This document shows positions 58,792 through 64,000 of a stretch of DNA of 64,000 bases, in pieces (the first letter of the stretch is position 1; every line of letters begins with the position of its first letter). A program made the translations under genes and the position numbers. The notes under the pieces were generated by a model. It was given only the letters and a program-made list of their open reading frames with translations, was not told where the DNA came from and did not search any database. The DNA is from Caulobacter flavus (GTDB lineage Bacteria > Pseudomonadota > Alphaproteobacteria > Caulobacterales > Caulobacteraceae): positions 4,128,001 to 4,192,000 of the forward strand of contig NZ_CP026100.1 of assembly GCF_003722335.1 (NCBI RefSeq), read 5' to 3'.

Positions 58792-61227
58792 CTAGAAGCT
58801 GAAGTTCAGGCCGACCGAGACGGTGCGCGGCGCGCCGCGCGTGTAGCGCTGGGTGAATTCGTCCAGCATGCCGCCGATGTACTTCTCGCCCAGCAGGTTG
58901 GTGACGTTGAGCTGCAGGTCGACCGCGCGCCCGTTCTCCAGCGGCAGGCGATAGCCCGCCGACAGGTCGACGATCGTGTAGGCCGGCAGGTAGAGGCTGG
59001 GGGTGTTGGGCGCGTCGCCGGCGGTCTTGCCGGTGTACTTGCCGCGGATCCCCGCCCGGAAGTTGTCGCGGCTGTAGTCGAGGCCCAGCGACACCAGGGT
59101 CGAGGGCGCGCCGGGAACGTCGTTGCCCTTGGCCACCGGCTTGACCGCGCCGGCGTTGGCCGTGCCGCCCGTGAACCCTTGCTGGTAGACGGAGTCGTTC
59201 AGGGTCAGCGCCGCGCTCGCCGTGAAGGCGTCGCTCAGTTCGTAGACCAGGCTGGCCTCGACGCCCTTGCTCTCTACGCCCTTGCCGGTGTTGGCGTAGG
59301 CGCCCGAGGTGCCGGCCGTGTAGTTGATGCCGCCGTTGGAGCCGGTCGGCCCGCCGGTGATGAAGTCGGCCGAATAGAAGGTGATCGCGTTCTTGTAGTC
59401 GATGTAATAGGCCGTGACCTGGGCCGACAGCCGGGGGCCGTGGAAGCGCAGGCCGGCCTCGAAGTCGTCGGCCACCGAGGATTTCAGCTTGCTGGTGTCG
59501 GTCTGGGTCTTCTCGAGCGCCCAGTCGCCCACCGCGCCGTAGTTCTGCGAGAAGCCCGCGAAGGCCTGCAGGCTGTCATTGACCCGATACAGCGCCCCCA
59601 GGCTGAACAGCACGTCGGAGTCGGCGTCGAGGGCCGTCTTCAGCGGCGCGGTCAGCTTGCCGTAGGCGTCCCAGCCGTCGGTCTCGCCCTCGATGTCGAT
59701 CAGGTACTTCTGGACGCCGCCGGTCAGCGTCAGGTCGCCCAGGGTCCAGGTGTCCTCGACATAGACCTTCCACTGATCGGTGGAGAAGCGCTGCATGAAG
59801 TCGATCAGCTGCGGCGCCTCGTAGTAGGCGGGGCCTTTGCGAACGTCGACGATCTGGCGCCAGGCGCGCCCGAAGTCGCGATCCAGCTTCTCGTACCATA
59901 CCCCCGCCTCGAGCTTGTGCTGGCCGAAGGCCAACTTGCCCTTCGAGGTGAAGCCGTAGCGGTCGTGGCCATAGAGGCTGGTGCGGTAGGTCTGCAGCGG
60001 CGTGCACGAGGCTGCGACCGCGCCGCCCGCGCCGTAGCACAGCGACGAGGTGATCCGCGTACCATCGACGTCGGTGTAGTCGACGCCCTGGATGACCGCC
60101 CGCTGGCGTCCCGCAGCGTCCGTCCAGCCGTAGTAGGCGCGCTTGCGGCTTGAGCCCGGCGCCGTGCCGCCGGCGACGGTGCGCACGCCGTTCGGGTCGA
60201 TGGCGATCTGCTGGTACGGCGGCGCCCAGTCGCCCTGCCCCTTCTGGTGATGATAGTAGGGCGCGACCTCGAACTGGATCGCGTCGCTGACCGCGTAGTC
60301 GAACTTGACGTAGGCCAGGGTGTTCTTGCGATGCGCCGACCAGGCGTGGGCCCAGTTCTCGTTCACGCCGGCCGGCGTGGTCGTCCAGTTGGGCACGGAG
60401 GCGTCGCCCGCCGTCGTGCCATCCAGGAACGACCGCGAGGCCTCGATCAGCGGATCGTCGACGGCGTCGTCGTATGACGCGCGGGCGGTGATGGTCAGCT
60501 TGCCGAGCTCGGTGACCGACTTGGCTTCGGCATGCCACTCGTCGAATCCGCTGCCGTCGCTGCAGCCATAGACCCAGCGACAGGCGGTGAAGCGTGCCAC
60601 GCCCACATAGGCGCGGGTGGTGTCGCCCAGCACGCGGCCGGTGTCGTAGACGCCGGCGTAGCGGCGGGCCTCGTTGTCGCCGAGCGTCACCGAGATCAGG
60701 CCGCCGGCGTCTTCCTTCGGATCGCGGGTGACGTAGGCGATGGTGCCGCCCAGGGCCGAGGCCGAGGCCGAGCCGACGCTGGTCGTGCCCTGGTCGATCT
60801 GGATGCGCTCGACGTTCTCGCTCATCAGGTACTTCTGGGCCGGCGCGCCGCCCAGGTAATACGAAGCGTTGTAGGCGGGCATGTCGTCGATGGTCTGGCC
60901 GATCTTCGACGAGCGCAGATTGACGTCGAAGCCGCGGATGTTGATCCCGTAGGTCCACGGGTCGGCGTTGAAGGCGTCCGATCCGCGGATGGCCACGCCG
61001 GGCACGTCCTGGATGGCGTTGATGATGTTCATGGCCGCCGGCTGGGCGGCGATTGCGTCGGCGTTGACCACGGTGTTGCCGCGCGCCACCGGCGCGGCGG
61101 TGACCACCACAGTCTCGACCGTGTCTACGGCGTCTGCGGCAGGCGCTTCGGCCGCCCAAGCCTGCCCCGCGGCCAGCGCGATCGTGGCCGCGCCGCAGCT
61201 CAGCAGCGCCCTGAACTGGATCTTCAT
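58792..61227 (-). CDS. TonB-dependent outer-membrane receptor (aminophosphonate module)
   Basis: 811 residues. The signal peptide ends AWAAEA. TonB box VETVVVTAAP near 37-46. Plug domain about 50-170 (NIINAIQDVPGVAIRGSDAF, IQIDQGTTSVGSASASALGGTI), then a 22-strand barrel ending RTVSVGLNFSF. No STN domain, so it does not signal to a FecR. Location next to phnX and a LysR regulator suggests uptake of a phosphonate-containing compound across the outer membrane. Confidence 0.9.
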   Translation of the reverse strand: MKIQFRALLSCGAATIALAAGQAWAAEAPAADAVDTVETVVVTAAPVARGNTVVNADAIAAQPAAMNIINAIQDVPGVAIRGSDAFNADPWTYGINIRGFDVNLRSSKIGQTIDDMPAYNASYYLGGAPAQKYLMSENVERIQIDQGTTSVGSASASALGGTIAYVTRDPKEDAGGLISVTLGDNEARRYAGVYDTGRVLGDTTRAYVGVARFTACRWVYGCSDGSGFDEWHAEAKSVTELGKLTITARASYDDAVDDPLIEASRSFLDGTTAGDASVPNWTTTPAGVNENWAHAWSAHRKNTLAYVKFDYAVSDAIQFEVAPYYHHQKGQGDWAPPYQQIAIDPNGVRTVAGGTAPGSSRKRAYYGWTDAAGRQRAVIQGVDYTDVDGTRITSSLCYGAGGAVAASCTPLQTYRTSLYGHDRYGFTSKGKLAFGQHKLEAGVWYEKLDRDFGRAWRQIVDVRKGPAYYEAPQLIDFMQRFSTDQWKVYVEDTWTLGDLTLTGGVQKYLIDIEGETDGWDAYGKLTAPLKTALDADSDVLFSLGALYRVNDSLQAFAGFSQNYGAVGDWALEKTQTDTSKLKSSVADDFEAGLRFHGPRLSAQVTAYYIDYKNAITFYSADFITGGPTGSNGGINYTAGTSGAYANTGKGVESKGVEASLVYELSDAFTASAALTLNDSVYQQGFTGGTANAGAVKPVAKGNDVPGAPSTLVSLGLDYSRDNFRAGIRGKYTGKTAGDAPNTPSLYLPAYTIVDLSAGYRLPLENGRAVDLQLNVTNLLGEKYIGGMLDEFTQRYTRGAPRTVSVGLNFSF

Positions 61228-61330
61228 CGGTGTCCCCTGGTCTCCGGTGAGCGGGGACGTCCTGCCGTCCCGGCGGCCGCTTCATGGGGCGCCGGGGGAC
61301 GAGCAGGCCAAGCGTTTGGTTGGATGGGGG

Positions 61331-61349
61331 CCATAGGCAGGACCTATGG
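61331..61349. promoter_or_regulatory. Inverted repeat, candidate LysR operator
   Basis: CCATAGG-CAGGA-CCTATGG in the divergent gap between the receptor and lysR; the inner 15 bases (ATAGG-N5-CCTAT) have the size and dyad of LysR binding sites. A further half site CCTATGG lies at 61400-61406 just before the lysR start, as expected for an auto-regulated divergent LysR gene. Confidence 0.6.
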
Positions 61350-61373
61350 GCCAGCTTCGTGACAGGCCCACGA

Positions 61374-61391
61374 TTGTCACGTCGCCGTCAC
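61374..61391 (+). promoter_or_regulatory. Candidate Pho box in the receptor-lysR intergenic region
   Basis: TTGTCAC, 4 bases, CCGTCAC: two 7-base direct repeats with 11-base period, matching CTGTCAT-N4-CTGTCAT in 5 and 5 or 6 positions. The spacer is GC-rich rather than AT-rich. An inverted GTGAC at 61359 lies nearby. PhoB control would make sense for a phosphonate module. Confidence 0.45.
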
Positions 61392-61413
61392 GCCCCGCGC
61401 CTATGGCGTGCGC

Positions 61414-62250
61414 ATGGCCGCCAACTACCAGCACCTGCGCGCCTTCCACGCGATCGCGCTCGAAGGCAGCGTCACCCGCGCGGCCCGACGCCTCAACGTC
61501 GCCCAGCCTACCCTCTCCCAGCAGCTCAAGGCGCTGGAAGAGCGTCACGGCGTCAGCCTGTTCGAAAGCCGCCGCTCGCCGCTGAAGCTCACCAGCGCCG
61601 GAAACGGCCTGTTCGCCCTGACCGAGCGCCTGTTCGCCGCCGCCGCCGATGTCGACGACATGCTGGGCGAGGTCGTCAGCCTGAACGGCGGGTCGTTGCG
61701 GATCGGCGGCGACTGCCCGCCGCAGGTGGCGCGCATGGTCGCCCGCTTCCGCGCCTGCAATCCGGCCGCGCGCGTCCAGGTGCGGATGGGCAACGCGCGC
61801 GAGACCATGCGCTGGCTGGCCGAGGCCGAGATCGACGCGGCGATCACCAGCGACCCGCCCGTCGACAGTCAGTTCACCTATGATCCGCTCTACTCCGACC
61901 ATCTGAGCGTCGCGCTGCCCGCGGACCATCCGCTCACCGCGCTGGAGACGACGCCGATAGAAAGGCTGGGCGAAGAGACGCTGCTGATCCGCGAGGCCAC
62001 ATCCAAGACCCGCGCCTTCACCGAGCAGGCGTTGGACTCGGCCGGGATCGAAGTGCGCGAGACGCTGGAGCTGCAGAGCCGCGAGACCATCCGCGAGGCC
62101 GTGGCGCTGGGCCTGGGCGTCAGCGTCTTCTTCTCGTCGGAGTGCCCGCCCGATCCGCGCATCGTCTACCGCCGCCTGTCCGGCCAGGTCCGCGAGCGGC
62201 CCCTGCACGGCTATCTCGTATGCCAGCAGGACCGCGGCGAAGCGCGCTGA
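61414..62250 (+). CDS. LysR-family transcriptional regulator (aminophosphonate module)
   Basis: 278 residues from ATG 61414; GTG 61408 adds two. N-terminal winged helix-turn-helix (about 3-62: LRAFHAIALEGSVTRAARRL, NVAQPTLSQQLKALEERHG) and a periplasmic-binding-type effector domain (about 90-275, LRIGGDCPPQVARMVARFRA). Divergent from the TonB-dependent receptor with a dyad operator between them. LysR regulators often control 2-aminoethylphosphonate genes; the ligand here is inferred, not shown. Confidence 0.9.
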   Translation: MAANYQHLRAFHAIALEGSVTRAARRLNVAQPTLSQQLKALEERHGVSLFESRRSPLKLTSAGNGLFALTERLFAAAADVDDMLGEVVSLNGGSLRIGGDCPPQVARMVARFRACNPAARVQVRMGNARETMRWLAEAEIDAAITSDPPVDSQFTYDPLYSDHLSVALPADHPLTALETTPIERLGEETLLIREATSKTRAFTEQALDSAGIEVRETLELQSRETIREAVALGLGVSVFFSSECPPDPRIVYRRLSGQVRERPLHGYLVCQQDRGEAR

Positions 62251-62483
62251 TCCGGGCCCTGAGGACGATCGCGAGCGAGCTGGCGGCCGCCGAACGGGTC
62301 TAGCGACAGCCGCGGCCTCTCGAAGACAGTCCGCGAGAAGCGTCCTCGATACAGGCGTCGACCCGCTCTCGAGCGACCAAGATTGGCGAATTCGTGCTCA
62401 ATCGCGCCGGCTCGCGCCCCGCGCGCTTGACCCAAAGCCCTTGGAGGGCTGGACTATCCTACGGGACAAGGCGGAGAAGCACG

Positions 62484-62711
62484 ATGCCGCGTATGGTCTT
62501 GAATTCCGAAGAAGAGAGCCTCCTGCGGGATATCCGCGACAACGGAAGCGTCAGCCTCACTCCGGAGACGCGTAGCTTCGAGGACGCCGAGCGCCTGCTG
62601 GCCAAAGGCCTGGTGAGAGCCGTGCGAACCCGGGGCGTGCCGGCGTCGACCTACCTGCTGTCGGGCGCGGGCGTGGCGGCCGCCGCCTGGCCGCCTCCCG
62701 GAAACGCCTAG
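62484..62711 (+). CDS. Small protein of unknown function
   Basis: 75 residues with a GGAG 8 bases before ATG 62484. The sequence LNSEEESLLRDIRDNGSVSL ... DAERLLAKGLVRAVRTRGVP ... TYLLSGAG reads like a mini winged-helix fold (helix-helix-wing), so DNA binding is possible. No known family recognised. The 233 bases upstream (62251-62483) hold no other feature that I can see. Confidence 0.55.
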   Translation: MPRMVLNSEEESLLRDIRDNGSVSLTPETRSFEDAERLLAKGLVRAVRTRGVPASTYLLSGAGVAAAAWPPPGNA

Positions 62712-62745
62712 CCACGCTCGGGCCCATGGCTCGGCCGTTCCGCCG

Positions 62746-63702
62746 CTATTCCTGAGCGAGCACGGCGGCGGCCGCCGGCTTCGTGCGGTGCGCCGCCAGG
62801 CAGGTGGTGACCGAGGCCAGCACGAGGATGATCGCCAGGCCTTCGAACTGCGTCGGCAGGCGACGGTCCCAGAGGAAGCCGTAGAGCAAGGCGAACAGCG
62901 TCTCGAACAGGATCATCTGGCCGACCATGGTCAACGGCAGAAGCCTGGACATGCGGTTCCAGAGGCCGTTGCCGATGATGGACGAGAAGACCGCGATGCC
63001 GCTGGAGACGGCGAGCAGGAACAGCCAGTCGCCCGCCGCATGGGCGGTCTTGTCCATCATCAGGGCCGGCGGCACGAGAAGCAGGGCCTGCAGGCCGGTG
63101 ACGACGCCGATCAGCAGGCTCCAATCATGGGCCGAGATCTGCGGCAGACGCGCCATCCAACGACTGTTGCTGACGGCGAAGGTCGTCCAGGAGGCCAACG
63201 CCCCGAAGGCGCAGAGCAGGCCCAAGGCCTGTCGCGAGAAGTCCGCGCCTCGCACCTGGCCCAAGGCCTCCCAGCCAATGCAGACGACGCCCGCGGCGCT
63301 GAGCACGAGCGACGGCGCCAGCTTGCGCAGAGGGACCGCGCCCTTGTCGCGGCTGCCGATGATCGTCACGGCGACCGGTAGGAACCCGATGACGAGCGAC
63401 GGCATCGCCACCCCGCCCAACTGCACCCCGCTCGCCAGCAGCACGTAGTAGAGCGAGTTGCCCAACAGGCTGAGCCAGCCGAGCGCGAGCCACTCGCGAC
63501 GGCCGAGCAGCGCCGTCACCTGCCGCCAGCGCGGCGCCAGCAGGATCAGGGCGAACAGGCCGTAGGTCAGATAGCGACCGGCCGACAACTGCAGCGGCCC
63601 GAACGGCCGAACGATCTCCGGCGCGACGAACACCAGTCCCCACAGGGCTCCGGCCGCCGCGCCGCACGCCACGCCCAGCGCCGTGCGCCTTCCATCCGAC
63701 AT
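62746..63702 (-). CDS. EamA/DMT-family membrane transporter
   Basis: 318 residues from ATG 63702, preceded by GGGAGG. About ten hydrophobic segments in two EamA halves (VACGAAAGALWGLVFVAPEI at the start; GLLCAFGALASWTTFAVSNS beginning the second). Typical exporter of metabolites or amino acids; substrate unknown. Divergent from the flavoenzyme gene at 63830, sharing a regulatory gap with operator-like palindromes. Confidence 0.87.
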   Translation of the reverse strand: MSDGRRTALGVACGAAAGALWGLVFVAPEIVRPFGPLQLSAGRYLTYGLFALILLAPRWRQVTALLGRREWLALGWLSLLGNSLYYVLLASGVQLGGVAMPSLVIGFLPVAVTIIGSRDKGAVPLRKLAPSLVLSAAGVVCIGWEALGQVRGADFSRQALGLLCAFGALASWTTFAVSNSRWMARLPQISAHDWSLLIGVVTGLQALLLVPPALMMDKTAHAAGDWLFLLAVSSGIAVFSSIIGNGLWNRMSRLLPLTMVGQMILFETLFALLYGFLWDRRLPTQFEGLAIILVLASVTTCLAAHRTKPAAAAVLAQE

Positions 63703-63771
63703 TGCCGTCCTCCCGGCCGCTCGAGCCCAACGAAAAATCAGTATGGACGACATGACTACCATGTGCATATC

Positions 63772-63795
63772 TTGTGTCTACAATTTGTATACATA
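63772..63795. promoter_or_regulatory. Tandem palindromes, candidate GntR-type operator
   Basis: TTGT-GTCT-ACAA (63772-63783) directly followed by TTTGTATACATA (63784-63795, core TGTATACA). TTGTATACAA-like dyads are common operators of FCD/GntR regulators. They lie in the only AT-rich part of the gap between the EamA gene and the flavoenzyme gene. Confidence 0.45.
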
Positions 63796-63829
63796 ACGAC
63801 AGAACGCCCTGGGAGGGGCCCTCGCGGCC

Positions 63830-64000
63830 ATGAAAGTCACTTCGCTTCCCGCTGACGACGCCAAGCCCGGCTGGTTTCTGACCAGCGCGCCCCGCGCCCC
63901 CAAGCCGGCCGCCGCCGGAGAGATTCACACCCGATGGGCGGTCATCGGCGCGGGCTTGACGGGCCTGTCGGCGGCGCGGCGCCTGGCCGAACGGTTTCCC
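63830..64000 (+). CDS. FAD-dependent oxidoreductase, N-terminal part (cut by window end)
   Basis: 57 codons are visible. After a short lead (PGWFLTSAPRAPKP), the dinucleotide-binding motif VIGAGLTGLSAARRLAE (GxGxxG) starts near residue 39, as in DAO-type flavoenzymes acting on amines or aminophosphonates. GGGAGGGG lies about 11 bases before the ATG. The lead of nearly 40 residues before the Rossmann motif is longer than in the enzyme at 57577, so it belongs to a different subgroup. Confidence 0.75.
   Translation, partial: MKVTSLPADDAKPGWFLTSAPRAPKPAAAGEIHTRWAVIGAGLTGLSAARRLAERFP

Overview
The window looks like chromosome from a high-GC alphaproteobacterium. Gene style (dense ATGA/GTGA overlaps, many GTG starts) and content (a type II secretion operon and a PstS/DING-like secreted protein resembling Caulobacter ElpS, many TonB systems) point to Caulobacteraceae, but no marker gene settles the genus. 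No rRNA, tRNA, insertion sequence or CRISPR array was seen.

Region 1 (1-8518) is a type II secretion operon: gspF (5' end cut by the window), G, H, I, J, L, M, a GspC/GspN-like gene, D and K, each start overlapping or abutting the previous stop, followed by a convergent prepilin peptidase gene. Region 2 (8557-11789) is a cell-surface-signalling block: a periplasmic STN/TonB-C protein without a beta-barrel, a TonB-like protein, a FecI-type sigma factor and a FecR-type anti-sigma factor. Region 3 (11799-32852) is a two-partner secretion operon: TpsB transporter, a DUF2341-LamG-ExbB fusion, ExbD, TonB, a porin, a coiled-coil periplasmic protein and a giant filamentous-haemagglutinin-like exoprotein (about 4,200 residues if a frameshift at a G5 tract is repaired), then an M23 peptidase. 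The combination (T2SS + VreA/VreI/VreR-like signalling + TpsA/TpsB with ExbB/ExbD) closely parallels the phosphate-starvation PUMA3/hxc/pdt locus of Pseudomonas aeruginosa.

Region 4 (32849-39328, minus strand) holds a TPR-sulfotransferase, a Hint-domain protein, an ElpS/PstS-like secreted phosphate-binding-type protein and a LuxR-type regulator. Region 5 (39473-55393) is an ABC-transporter-dependent capsule locus: AraC-type regulator, KpsC, KpsS, KpsM, KpsE, KpsD/Wza-type exporter, KpsT, four GT4-like glycosyltransferases and two methyltransferases. Region 6 (55425-64000) is an aminophosphonate module: DUF5690-like membrane protein, PhnX, a phosphonate-associated FAD oxidoreductase, a TonB-dependent receptor and a divergent LysR regulator, then a small protein, an EamA transporter and the start of a second FAD oxidoreductase.

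The most interesting signal is a 26-bp sequence present four times, always intergenic and correctly oriented: before tpsB, before the AraC/kps operon, before luxR and before the fkbM-like gene. It has 15 of 26 invariant positions, written AAAA-N-TTCACG-N8-TGTCG, and looks like the target promoter of the FecI-type sigma factor. If so, one surface-signalling system controls the giant adhesin, the capsule and a LuxR regulator together.
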